NCBI GenBank assembly: GCA_021018995.1
Contig: CM037585.1
Coordinates: 84,916,646-84,980,645 of the forward strand
Length of the DNA: 64,000 bases
Source of the DNA: Chloranthus sessilifolius
Taxonomy: Eukaryota > Streptophyta > Magnoliopsida > Chloranthales > Chloranthaceae
Direction: 5' to 3'
Below the pieces are notes generated by a model that was not told where the DNA came from, ran no database searches, and saw nothing but the letters and a program-made list of their open reading frames with translations. A program made the position numbers and the translations under genes. Of this stretch, positions 35,266-46,953 are shown one piece after another; position 1 is the stretch's first letter; the number at the start of each line of letters is the position of its first letter.

Positions 35266-38200
35266 ACTTTACTAGTCCTCGAGCAGAGAGAATGAAAAAT
35301 AACTAATAATTTAGCAAATAAAATGAATGCCACTTTCGTAGGGAACACGATTGCTTTTAGCCTATGCAACAAGCCTTTAAATCACTAGGTAATCCCTAGT
35401 GGAGGAGTTATGTCTCCTGAAGGTTTTCAGTGAAGGTACCTACAAACTTCAAAAACTTATAAATTTCAGAATTGTAGTCATGCCCTTTAATGGTTAATTA
35501 TCCGTGAAAACTTATAAGATGCTACTGACCATGCTTATTTTATTAATACTCATTCAACTCAACTCATTGTTTTTCCAATGCTCATGATTCATGCCCAAAG
35601 TGTCATGTGCTATTATCACTACTAAAATTCTTTCATTTGAGAATAAGTTTAAACTAGAAGTCTCTAGATTCCATATCTGGACTCAATCCTCACCATAGGT
35701 GTGCACTCACAATAAAGTCGCTCCGATAAATAGTTTTACTTTTTACCCATATGTGAGATGAAATTACAACACAAATTAGAAGAATCTCACATGTTTTAAG
35801 AAAGACGGTACATCAAAGAATTTTTTTAAAATAAATCTCATTAGGAAAGATATTTGTATCTTAAGCATGCATATACAAAGCACCATAGACATTGTATAAT
35901 CACTCTCCACAAGGCATTTACCACTCATGATTGAATCAAGAAGGTCTTTTCTAAGGTTGTGATGGGACTCGGGTAAAGGTTAAGAAAGAAAGGGGAAATT
36001 GGATTCAACTTTCTCTAAGAAATCGGAAAAGGAAGCACATTTGATTTTATGATTTTTCACACTTTCTTTTTCGAACCTTTAAGAAGATTTTTCCTTTTTA
36101 TCACTTTTCTCCTTCTTTCTTTTTTCTTTATAACACCAATTTTACATATTTCTCTATCTCTTGCACAAAGATATATTTTCTTCTTTACTATCTTTTTTAT
36201 TTTTCTGCAATATACTCCTTGCAACTACTATTGCCATAACTTTCTATTTCCTTTCTTGCTCTCCTCCCTAATTTCTCATAAATTAAAGGGTAAGGTCTTT
36301 TCAAATCGGTGTGGGGTATGATTAATATAGCTCACAATGAATATTTAAGACAAAATCTTTCAATTGAGGCTCAAAAGGGGTGCAACAAGATAAATTAATA
36401 TAAGATGGGATATTTTAGGCACAAACGAGCCAAAGATGGCCTTGATCATCTCCTCTCATGATGGTAATGATGCCTATTTGCCTTGAGTTGTCACACAATG
36501 ATTTCTAGCATAATAATATAGCACATGCAAAACCAACAAATTGAGATAAAATATATGAGATTTTAACAATTTAAGAATGAAGTCCAAAGATACTTCGAAA
36601 ATTTTCAGCACTCATAAAAAATGAGGACAAAGTTTCAAAGCTCACTAGGTTTTAGTCTTTTCTTGGAATCTTAGGATTTCAAGTTCTATACTTAATTCTC
36701 AGATTTTGGAATTAAAACAATGTGATGGTACATAATTTTTAGTCATAGATCATGAACATCATTATTCATCATTAAAATTTATAAGCATTTGTAAAACAAT
36801 CATGGCATGATGACAATCTCTAAATGAATTTCCGGTCATCTACAATTTAAGAATATGAAGAAAATTCAAAATTCATAGGTCTAATTGTCATCAGTCAATC
36901 GATTGAATCCAATTCCTCAACTGATTGATTGACGCAGGCTTTCGATAGGTCTGATGATTATCAGTCGATCGATTGAGACAATTGGTCTTAATCGATTGAC
37001 TGATGCACTTTTAAGATCCGAGAACAACCTTTTTTTTCTGTTTTTTTTTTTTTAAATATAAAAATCTACACATCGAAAGATATAAAAATCTACACATCGA
37101 AAGAATTAACCCCCCAAACCTGAATCGTCCAATGTCCTCATTGGCGTGATTTTTGGAAAGTGAATGAGACCCCCAAACCTGTTTAAATGCAATCGAGGAC
37201 CAAAAGGCTGACCAGGTGAAAGGCATTGTGACCAAAATATAAAACACAAATAATAAACTAAATTAAACTTCTATTAAACTTCAGAAATTTATTACATTTA
37301 TTGAAAATTTAATAAAAATAACCTAATTCTAAAACATAATCTCAAAATAACCTACTCTAAAATATGAAAATAAAATAAAAATTAAAGGACTCCTAAAACT
37401 AAACCTTAAACTGACAGTCCTAATCCCTTAATCATTATTGGAAGCACTCCCTTGCTTTGGCTGTGGGAATGCATTGCGCCACATATCCTCAGTGATTCCA
37501 ACCTCGCCAGGAGGAGGGACTGGTGCACGAGGTGGTGATGATGGCGTCGAAGATGGTAATTCTAAATCAATAACTTAATGATTCGCCAAATCGAGCGGTG
37601 GTCGAGGTGAGTGGTATCGTGCACGTTTCGAGCCGGTTCCATCAATTTCTTGATGGTAGATCGGGTACGATACTTGATGGGCGCCATAGCCAAAATTTGG
37701 GGAAGATTAATGAATTTCTGACTAAGGTAATTGAAAAGACAACTCTAAAAGGGGTTTAAATAGAGAAAACTTTCTAAAACACGGACTCTAATGGGACTCA
37801 AAGAAACCTCCTAAACTACGAACTCTAAGGGGAGTCAAATCTCTCTAATTTCGGAGTGGAAGAGGCAATTTTTCAGAAATATGTATCATGAATCAATTGA
37901 CCCTGGAGTGTCAGTTGATTGACATAGGATGCCAAGGGTGCCTTCTGGCGCATGACCTAAAATTTGTCCTTTTTAGAACGAGATTTTGGAAAATTTTCTG
38001 TTCCTGACAGAAAGATAGTTCTGTCCATGCTATTGTCAGTCGATCGATTGACTCGATTTCCTCAATCGATTGACCATACACAATGTGTATTAACAGAGAT
38101 AAACTGAATAGCCAGGACTGTCACAGTTGATCGATTGAAAGAGGCTTTTTCAATCGATTGACTGTTTTGAAATTCTTTTGTTTCAAAAATATGGGAATTG

Positions 38201-38454
38201 AAATTCTCAATCGATTGATTGATGAACTTAAGCACCAATCCGAAAATACACAGAGAGATAAACACATAAAACACACCCTTTTTCATTCATTCAACCTGAT
38301 TTGATTACAAATCGTGTACCCATCAAACAAATTGACTTAAACAAAAATAAATCCTACTCCTAACACAAACTACGATTCACCAACAATAAAACAAACATGA
38401 TCATAACCAAATAAACCAAACTAGAAACAAACACTAACACAAACACAAAACACA
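35266..38454 (-). mobile_element. Long noncoding 3' region of the minus-strand Athila element
   Basis: About 3.2 kb between the 3' ORF and the polypurine tract, as in other Athila elements. Near 37430-37570 a minus-strand open stretch encodes a Pro-rich segment ending NAFPQPKQGSASNND-stop, perhaps a displaced piece of an ORF. TCAATCGATTGA words occur at 36894-37006, 37891-37924 and 38036-38223. Confidence 0.6.
36894..38223. repeat. Dispersed TCAATCGATTGAC motifs, 3' region
   Basis: At least ten copies or one-mismatch variants in three clumps. Same word as in this element's LTR and upstream of its 3' ORF. Confidence 0.85.
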
Positions 38455-39120
38455 CTAAGCATCATCATCATCATCATTTTTTGGATCTCCCTCTCCATCC
38501 ATCGCCGCTCTCGCTCCTGCGATGAAGTCCTCGGCATGCCCAGGGAATGACTCACAGGCAATCCGCACGAGAAGGGAACTCTGAAATCGTGAACGTCGAT
38601 CAATACCTCCCACAGTGGCACTCAACCCATCCATTCACACCTCGAGGTGAGCTACTGCTACCTCGACATTAAAATCTGAGACCTCTTCAGGATGAGGTCA
38701 TCGGATGCTGCCACGTTGGCATTGTGCGGGGTTTGGTTGGGGAGGAGGAGGAGGTACATTATCGACGTCAATAGGTGGTGGCGTAACACGCAGAATAGCC
38801 TTAATGCTCTTGTCCCAAACATTCGTGCCATAGTGATAAAATTACATATCACCCATCTCTTCATCATCGTAAATCGAGCACCCAACCTGGTTCAAAAGAT
38901 GCATCACGTAGTGCGGGAAATGTAAAAGAATGGTTTCTCACTTTTTCAGTGCGGTGGTGATCGTGATGTCGCTGTGACACCGATACATTCTTCAAGCATC
39001 AATCCCGGAGCATCAAACCAAGTATTCGTGTGTGCTGCATAAAGCGCCAACACCCTATTCTTCATCCTCTCGCTCTTCGTGCCATGCGATAAGAGATTGT
39101 TTGACATATAACAATGTCCC
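38455..39120 (-). pseudogene. C-terminal half of the 3' accessory ORF, minus-strand Athila element
   Basis: Read on the minus strand, an N-terminal piece gives RVLALYAAHTNTWFDAPGL, matching ALYAAYHGRWFDATKL of the ORF at 61.6 kb and AIHVAFHDRWFSAPIL of that at 55.1 kb. It then runs through a Pro-rich linker (VTPPPIDVDNVPPPPQPNP) to an acidic end, EGDPKNDDDDDA-stop at 38455. In-frame stops and frame jumps break it, and the YPRL..FY half is absent. It lies downstream of integrase, in the position called env-like in Athila elements. Confidence 0.6.
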
Positions 39121-39162
39121 AAAATAAGATGTCCATTGGTAGGACGGCTCGTTTAGGTACTG

Positions 39163-39342
39163 TCAATTGATTAAAATTTGAGTCTCAATTGATTGACATA
39201 ACAGTTGTGCTGATTGGTCAGGCACACGCGGGCAGGGATGAGATGATGATGATTGAAGGTTCAATCGATTGATAGTGAAATTACCAATCGATTGATCCTT
39301 GTAAAGGGTCAATCAATTGACTTGTCTCCAATCAATCGATTG
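39163..39342. repeat. TCAATCGATTGAC array between pol and the 3' ORF
   Basis: Six or seven copies of TCAATYGATTGA in 180 bases, immediately downstream of the pol stop (minus strand) and upstream of the 3' ORF remnant. Confidence 0.9.
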
Positions 39343-39376
39343 ACAAAAACTCCCTCTTTCTACCATCAAAAGAAAC

Positions 39377-40617
39377 TTAAAACACACTGGGTTGCCCCGT
39401 AGGAAGCGCTGAGTTTATGTGTCGACAACTTGACCACTTCATTGTTAACTTTTCCAGGTCAGTGAGGTACATCACTTCAATCTTGAACTGGGTCATTGGC
39501 TCAACCATTGGTTTAAGTTGTTGCCCATTTACTTTGAAAGTTTGATTGTCCTTAAGACTTTTAATCTCAATCGCACCAAGCACAGTAGTGGATACAACCT
39601 GAAATGGTCCTTCCCACCTTCATTTCAATTTTCCTGGATGGAGCTTAAGTTTGGAGTTGAACAACCAAACCTTTTCTCCGATGTGGAACTCCTTCCGCGA
39701 AATTGATTGATCGTGCAACTTTTTATACCGCTCCTTGTACATCTTCGAATTCTCATACGCATCATAGTGTAGCTCTTCTAATTCGTTCAGCTGTAACCTG
39801 CGATTGGACCCTGCCTCTTGCATGTCAAAATTAAATCTTTTTATAGCCCAAAATGCCTTATGCTCCAATTCGACTAGGAGATGACATGCTTTCCCATATA
39901 CAATCCTGAATGGTGACATTCCAATCAGTGTCTTGAATGCAGTACGATATGCCCACAGAGCATCAGATAGCTGGTTCGACAAATCTCTTCTATCCGGTCG
40001 TACCATCTTTTTTAAAACTCGTTTGATCTCCCGATTCGACACTTCCACTTGACCACTAGTCTATGGGTGATACGTCGTTGCTACCTTGTGGGTGACACCA
40101 TATTTTTTCATTAAAGTGGCAAAGTGGATGTTGCAGAAGTGTGAACTGCCATCACTAATGATTGCTCTTGGGATCCCAAATCTGTTAAACACATTTTGTT
40201 TCAAGAATTTGACCACGACTTTGTTGTCATTCGATCGGGTTGCCACAGCTTCTATCTATTTTTAGACGTAATCAACGGCCACCTGAATGTTTAAATAACC
40301 GAATGATGGGGAAAAGGACCCATGAAGTCGATCCCCCAAACATCGAAAATCTCAACAATCCAAATCGGGTTCAGTGGCATCATATTTTGTCTTGAAATAT
40401 TTCCAAGCTGTTGACATCGTTGGCACTCTTTGCAAAATTTTGCAGTGTCCTGAAAGATGGAGGGCCAGTAGAATCCGCTTTGAAAAAAATTTTGTGCGGT
40501 CTTTTGTCTTCTGAAATGGCCTCCACATGCTCCAGCATGATAAAAATTTATGATGCTTAGTTGCTCTTCTTCAGGCACACATCTTCTGATGGCTTGATCT
40601 GAACAGAATTTGAACAA
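39377..40617 (-). pseudogene. Athila integrase and pol C-terminus (minus copy)
   Basis: The zinc-binding HHCC segment (YHAGACGGHF ... CKECQRCQ) is at 40560-40400, followed by WGIDFMGPFP with the first catalytic Asp, AIISDGSSHFC with the second, and [11 protein letters not shown] with the catalytic Glu at about 40040. The C-terminal part includes [14 protein letters not shown] and the closing KVNGQQLKPM. Integrase inserts the cDNA into the genome. The frame is broken several times (around 40050, 40250, 39620), so the copy is dead although the catalytic triad is still readable. Confidence 0.85.
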
Positions 40618-42205
40618 CTGTGGTTCATCCCAAAAATAGTATTTAATTTAGGAGAAAATTAGATTTTTATCATTCTTACCCCATTGCGTAGGGATTCTGC
40701 TAGTGACCAGATAATTCACAATATTGGCAGACCAAGGAACTTTTGTACCTGTTGTATCAATGGCCATTAACTGCTCATCAGGAAAGGTGTCACGGATAGC
40801 CTCAAATACATATGATTCTTTAGACAATTCTTAACAAACGATCAGCTTCAACATTTTCAACCCCCTTTTTATCTTTGATCTCGAAGATAAATTCTTGGAG
40901 GAGCAAGATCCATCGGATCAACCTTATTTTTGTGTCTTTTTTTGTCAACAGATATTTCAATGCAGAGTAGTTTGAAAAGACCACTATTTTTTATCCAAGC
41001 AAATAGAAACAGAATTTATCCAATGCATACACCACAGCTAGCAATTCCTTCTCGGTGGTGGTGTAATTTAGTTTTGCATCAATCAGTGTCTTATTGGCGT
41101 AGTAGATCACATGAGGTAATTTGTTTACCCTTTGTCCTAAGACTGCTCCAATAGCATAGTCGGATGCATCGCACATGAGTTCAAAAAGTAGAGAATAATT
41201 CGGTGGTTGGATTATCGATGCATTTGATAACAACTCACGCAATTTCAGGAAGGCCTTCATGCATTTCTCATCAAATTCAAACAGAACATCTTTTCCAAGC
41301 AAGGTACACAATGGTTTAGCCACCTTGCTAAAATCTTTGATGAATCATTTGTAAAATCTAGCATGACCCAAAAATGATCAGATTTGACGAACACTTTTTG
41401 GTGGAGGCAGATTAGCAATTAAGTCAACTTTTCCCTTGTCGACTTCAATCCCTTTTTTAGAAATGATATGCCCCAAAACTATTCCTTGTCAAACCATGAA
41501 ATGGCTCTTCTCCCAGCTGAGAACAAGTTTGGATTCTACACAACGTTGCAACACTTATGAAAGGTTATTCAAACATGATTGAAGCGTCTTCCCAAAAATA
41601 GAGAAATCGCCAATGAATACCTCGATGAATTTATCAATCATATCCAAAAATATAGCTAACATACATCGTTGATAAGTGGCGGGAGCATTACATAGGCCGA
41701 ATGGCATTCTGCGATATGCAAAAGTACCATAAGGACATGTGAATGTTGTCTTCTCTTGATCAGCAGGAAATACGGGCACTTAGTTGTATCTCGAATATCC
41801 ATCGAGAAAATAGTAAAACTCCTGCCCTGCTAACTTCTCAAGAATTTGATCAATGAATGGAAGGAAAAAATGATCTTTTCTGGTAGCTGTGTTCAATTTT
41901 CGATAATCGATACACACACACCACCCTGTAGTTTCTCGATTAGGTACCAATTCTCCTTCAGTAGTCTCTTTCACTGTTATCCCAGACTTTTTGGGAACAA
42001 TTTGAACTGGACTTACCCATTCACTATCAGAGATCGCATAGATTATTCCAGCATCAAGTAACATGATGATTTCCTTTAAAACGACTTCTTTCATGTTTGG
42101 ATTAAGTCGCCTCTGTGGTTCTCTCGATGGTGTACTATCATCTTCCAGATGTATTTTATGCATATATACTGACGAATCAATCCCTTTAAAATCAGCTAAG
42201 GTCAA
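40618..42205 (-). pseudogene. Athila reverse transcriptase and RNase H (minus copy)
   Basis: In order: WCVCIDYRKLN near 41950, FPADQEKTTFTCPYGTFAYRRMPFGLCNAPATYQ near 41700, then the catalytic box read as VFIGDFS near 41605-41625, where the family has FIDD; the first metal-binding Asp is changed to Gly. RNase H follows (LMCDASDYAIGAVLGQ; YTTTEKELLAVVYALDKF) to about 40990, and the connection to integrase is full of stops. Copying of RNA to DNA would not be possible with this copy. Confidence 0.85.
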
Positions 42206-43290
42206 ACAGATGTATTTTGTGCATATATACTTTTAACAATTCATGCTCTTGCTTTTCTGATAATATTGATGAGATAATTACCGGAAGCATTTCTTGAGGT
42301 CCTAGAAAAGCATATTTGAGTGACTCAGATAGTTGCTTTAATTCAACGGTTGGTGGCTTCTCGATTGATGGAGTCAGCTCATCTTTACCTCAATAGGTAA
42401 TGGTTCCACCTTAGTCTCAATTTCACATAACTTATCGCCTTCACTTGATGAATTCGTCTTCTTCTCTTCTGGTTGTTTCCTTTCAGATCCTTTCTCCTCA
42501 TAGATGGCTAACAAAGCAGTTTCAAATTCTTCTTTGGTAAGCATTGATGGTAAAGCTTTGTCCACTACTTTGTCCATCTGATCGATGTAGAAACAATCAA
42601 CCTCATCCTCATTAGGAAAATGGTTCATCGCATGAAATATATTGAGTCTGACTTTCATATTTCCAAGAGAAACATCCATGACTCCTGTTCGACAATTGAT
42701 GCAGGCATTAGCAATTGTGAGAAACAGACGTCCAATAATGATTGGGACTTGATTGATGGATTTAACTGGTGGTTCCATGTCCAACACAACAAAGTCCACT
42801 AGGAAGATAAATTTGTCTATTCCAACCAAAACATCCCCAATGATACCCCTAGGTCTTCTTTCTGACCTATTAGCAAGTTGGAGTGTAACTGTCATGGGTT
42901 TCAATTCGCACAATCCTAATTTCTCATACACTGAGTATGGGATCAGATTGACACTTTCTCCTAAATCCAGCAATGGCTTACCAATTGGTTGCCCACCAAT
43001 GACACATGGAACAGTTGGGACTCCAGGATCCTTAAGTTTTTGAGGGGCATCCAATTGCAATATCGAACTGACTTGATTAGTCAGAAATAATTTCTTTGAA
43101 ACTTGCGTGCGTGCTTTTCTCTTACGAGTGCATAGATCTTTAAAAAATTTTGTGTACTCAGGAACTTGCTTGATTGTTTCAAATAATGAAAGATTTATCT
43201 TTACCTGCTAGAATGTTTCAAAGATTTCATCCATTTTTTACGCTCCTTTCCTCATTCTAGATGGAGATGTTAAGCACTCAGGGAATGGTG
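42206..43290 (-). pseudogene. Athila gag C-terminus and aspartic protease (minus copy)
   Basis: A long clean frame from about 43060 to 42374 carries the protease, with LLDLGESVNLIPYSVYEKLGL (DLGES where DLGAS is usual), RRPRGIIGDVLV and DFVVLDMEPP, then a Lys/Glu-rich spacer toward RT. Upstream, in another frame, PFPECL and VPEYTKFFKDLC are gag C-terminal wording. The element stops abruptly near 43290 against the plus-strand copy, so most of gag, the primer binding site and the 5' LTR are missing. Confidence 0.8.
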
Positions 43291-43298
43291 CCTTCACA

Positions 43299-44893
43299 GT
43301 GATAACTACTGAGTTTGAAGAGTTGAGACCAGCCAGAGAGACCACTGGCTGGAGAGTTTGCATCGATTACAGAAAACTCAACTCCAAGACCAGAAAAAAC
43401 CACTTCCCTCTTCCTTTTAATGATCAAATTTTGGATAAGTTGGCTGGAAAAGCTTTTTACTGTTTTCTTGATGGGTACTCAGGGTACAACCAGATCCCTG
43501 TGTACCCCCTTGATCAAGAGAAAACTACTTTTACTCCTTTCGGCACCTTTGCTTACAGAAGGATGCCTTTTGGACTGTGTAATGCCCCAGCCACCTTTCA
43601 GAGGTGTATGTATGCCATCTTTTCTGATATGATTGATAAATTCTTGAAAATCTTCATAGATGATTTCTCGGTATATGGGGATAGCTTTGACCAATGTCTA
43701 CAACACCTCCATCAAGTCTTACAAAGATGTGAAGAGACCAATTTGCTCTTAAGTTGGGAAAATAGCCACTTCATGGTAACACAAGGAATTGTGTTGGGCC
43801 ATGTGGTCTCTAAAGATAGAATTGAGGTAGACAAGGCCAAAGTTGACCTCATTGCAAATTTGCCCCCTCCAAGAACAGTTAAGCAAATCAGATCCTTCCT
43901 TGGACATGCTGGATTCTACAGGTGGTTTATCAAAGACTTCAGCAAAATTGCTAAGCCATTGTGCCACCTGCTCTGCCAGGATGTGCCCTTTGACTTCTCT
44001 GCTGAATGTTTGAAGGCTTTTGAAACTCTAAAAATCTACCTCACCTCTGCCCCTGTACTCTAAACACCTTACTATACCTTACCCTTTGAATTGATGTGTG
44101 ATGCATCTAACTTGGCAATAGGTGTTGTCCTGGGCCAAAAAAAGATAAGCTGCCTGTGGTCATTGCATATCTCAGCAAATCACTTACTAAAGCTCAGCTG
44201 AATTATACAACCACTGAGAAAGAGCTTTTGGCAGTGGTTTTTGCTGTGGACAAGTTTAGACCTTACCTACTTGGGTCTAAAACTGTCATCTTCACTGACC
44301 ACTCAGCATTAAAGTACCTACTGTCCAAGAAGGATGCAAAGCCCAGATTGATTAGATGGATACTCCTGTTGCAGGAGTTTGACATCAAAATCAAGGGCAA
44401 GAAGGGTATAGAAAATGTGGTGGCTGACCACTTGTCCATAATTATGTTAGAAAAAGGTGTTGATGACCTTGCTACAAATGATGTCTTTTCGGATGAGCAA
44501 CAGTTTGCCATCCAATCTTTAGTTCCTTTGTATGCACATATTGTCAACTATCTAGTAATAGGCAAGATTCCTGCCCAGTGGACAAAAATGGACAAAGACC
44601 TGTTTTTCTCACAGGTCAAATTCTTTTTCTGGGAGGAACCTTGCTTGTACAAGTATTATGTAGACCAAATCATTCAGAAATGTATTCTCGAAAGTGATAT
44701 CCCCAGTATTCTGGCCATGTGTCATGAAAATGCCTGTGGGGGTCACTTTAGTGGTAGAAAAATAGCTGACAAAGTGTTACAGTGTGGTTTCTATTGGCCT
44801 TCTCTTTTCAGAGATGCCCATACACACTGCAAGGCCTGTGAAAGATGTCAGAAACTAGGAGGGTTGTCTAAACAAAATTCAATGCCTTTATAG
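43299..44893 (+). pseudogene. Athila RT-RNase H and integrase zinc region (plus copy B)
   Basis: RT begins at the junction with GWRVCIDYRKLN, has an intact FIDDFSVYG catalytic box (about 43653-43677), and reaches FLGHAGFYRWFIKDF. A stop ends this frame at 44061-44063, and a frameshift near 44145 separates it from RNase H (MCDASNLAIG; YTTTEKELLAVVFAVDKF; FTDHSALKYLL). The integrase zinc segment (CHENACGGHFSGRK ... CKACERCQKLGG) follows, ending in TAG near 44891. It is the better preserved of the two Athila pol copies. Confidence 0.85.
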
Positions 44894-45819
44894 CCCATCC
44901 TTATTGTAGAACTGTTTGATGTGTGGGGTATTAATTATATGGGCCCCTTTCCTCCTTCAAATGGTTTTCATTTCATCTTAGTGGCAGTGGACTATGTTTC
45001 TAAATGGGTAGAAGCCATTGCCATAATAACTAATGATAATCAGGTTGTCCTTAAGTTCATAAAGCAGAATCTCTTCTCCAGATTTGGTACCCCTAGAGCC
45101 ATTATCAGTGATGGAGGGAGCCATTTCTGCAACAAAAATTTTGAGAGGTTGCTCAAGAAATATTCTGTCACCCATAGGATTGCTACTCCCTACAACCCAC
45201 AAACCAGTGGGCAAGTTAAAATTTCAAATAGGGAGATCAAGCATATCCTTGAGAAGACTATGAGAACTGATATGAAGGATTGGGCTGACAAGCTTAATGA
45301 TGCACTATGGGCTTATAGGACTGCCTATAAGACTCCCATTGGTATGTCCCCATTCAGACTGGTCTATGGTAAGGCCTGTCATCTCCCAGTGGAGTTAGAA
45401 CACAGGGCCTATTAGGCCATCAAACATTTAAATCTAGATCTAACTTCTACTGGTCTTCACAGGTTGCTGCAGCTGTCTGAATTGGAAGAACTAAGGATGG
45501 ATGCGTATGCCAATGCCAGGATCTACAAGGAAAGGTCCAAAGCTTTCTTTGACAAAGGGCTGTTGAGAAAGAGTTTCATAGCTGGTGATAAGGTTTGGTT
45601 GTTTAACTCCAAACTTAAATTTTTACGGGTAAATTGAAATCCAGGTGGGAAGGTCCTTACATTGTCATGCACGTTTCCCCATCTGGTGCTGTCAAAATCA
45701 AGGATCCTAAGTCTGGGAGAATCTTGAAGGTGAATGGTCAGAGGCTTAAGCCATGTTTTGAAAAACCTGCTGAACTCATGGACACCATTCATTTTCAAGG
45801 AGATCCTTCTTCAAACTGA
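44894..45819 (+). pseudogene. Athila integrase core and pol end (plus copy B)
   Basis: The core reads [11 protein letters not shown] where the family has WGIDFMGPF, so the first catalytic Asp is Asn. [11 protein letters not shown] keeps the second Asp. [11 protein letters not shown] has Lys where the catalytic Glu belongs. Two of the three catalytic residues are therefore lost. A TAG at about 45413 and a frameshift near 45630 follow; the last frame ends KVNGQRLKPCFEKPAE ... and stops at 45819. Confidence 0.85.
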
Positions 45820-46145
45820 TCCATAGGTGTGTCATTACTGTATCATATGTATTTAGTTTTGGTTGATTTATCTTGCTCTCTTTTGTTTCTATTCTTTGCG
45901 ATTTGTTCGTGGTCTTATCTGAATCTGGACCAATATGTTTTAAACTTTTGATGCATGGTTTGATTCTTACTATTTTTCAATTGATAGCTTCTGTTGCATG
46001 CCTAATGTGGGAGGTCATTTTTGATTGAATGATTGAGTTTACATGTGTCTAGAGGTAGCCATAGGAGAGATTCATACCAAGGATCCAACCACAGTAAACA
46101 TGCTCTCTGATTTATACCTTACTGTCACTGGGTCCAAAAAGGGGA
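45820..46145 (+). other. Spacer after Athila B pol
   Basis: T-rich noncoding sequence between pol and the motif array. No gene is visible. Confidence 0.5.
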
Positions 46146-46690
46146 GCCTGGGTGACTATCGTTAGATTCAAGAGCTCTCGTGAGGTTAAAAAGGAAGTCT
46201 GGGAGAATTTCGCGCAGTTCACATGGAAACATTCTATAGCTGTCGCGAGATTCATTTGTACCTGAGAACCTCTCGCGCGATTCACATAGGGCCATCCATC
46301 AGCTATCGTGCAATTCATTTACACCAGCGAACCTCTCGCGCCATCCCCATAGAGATATATATATTTGTTGTCCGCAAGATTCAAAAGTTATCGCGAGGTT
46401 CAATAGAAACCTAGGAGCCGCTCGCGCAATTCAACAGAAATACTACACTTTCTGTCGCGAGGTTCTAAGTCGGTCGCGAGATTCAAAATGAACCTCAGAC
46501 CTTTTTGCGCAATCCAATTAGAGACCTTGGCGCCGCTCGTGCAATTCACAGAAATTCATCTCACTCTGTCGTGCGCTCCAAGGACAACCTGGGAGATTGT
46601 CGCGCAATCCAGATTGAATCAACACTTTCGCTAGGTTCATTTCTAACCACGCGACCAGATGTTCCAAAGCGTGCCAAGCTTCGCGATAAG
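46146..46690. repeat. TCGCGNNATTCA array upstream of the B 3' ORF
   Basis: About 17 copies of a [TC]CGCG[AC][AG][AG]TTCA word (for example GTCGCGAGATTCA, CTCGCGCAATTCAA, GTCGCGAGGTTC) at roughly 30-base spacing, in one orientation. It is dense in CpG, in contrast to its flanks. Confidence 0.9.
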
Positions 46691-46953
46691 TATTTTAACC
46701 ACGCGCTTGGTCCCTTTTCCATTATTTCCTTCCTTCTTCCCTCTGCAAAACCCTAGATTTTGGCGCTCTTTCACTTCTCTCCTCCAGCAACACTCCTACA
46801 GCTCATCATTCACTCCACAAATTTATACAAGTGTTCCTAGCATCACCCTCATCTATTGCCCTCTGCTAAGAGATCTTGAGGTGCCCTGTGCGTCAAACCA
46901 AATTAAACCCTAGATCTCGACCTCCTTTCTCAAACAAGAAGACAGAGTTAGAA
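46691..46953 (+). promoter_or_regulatory. Promoter-like leader of the B 3' ORF
   Basis: After the array come an AT-rich TATA-like AGTATTTTAACC, pyrimidine-rich sequence, and AAAACCCTAGATTTT near 46749, then a second CCCTAGATC near 46908. The same order (array, TATA, AAACCCTA leader, ATG) is seen upstream of the ORFs at 54580 and 60930. Confidence 0.5.

Noticed and set aside
46146..46690. Regularly spaced short repeats, CRISPR-like at first sight
   Set aside because: Repeats are only 12-13 bases and variable, and the context is a plant retroelement. No cas genes or leader; these are cis motif arrays.
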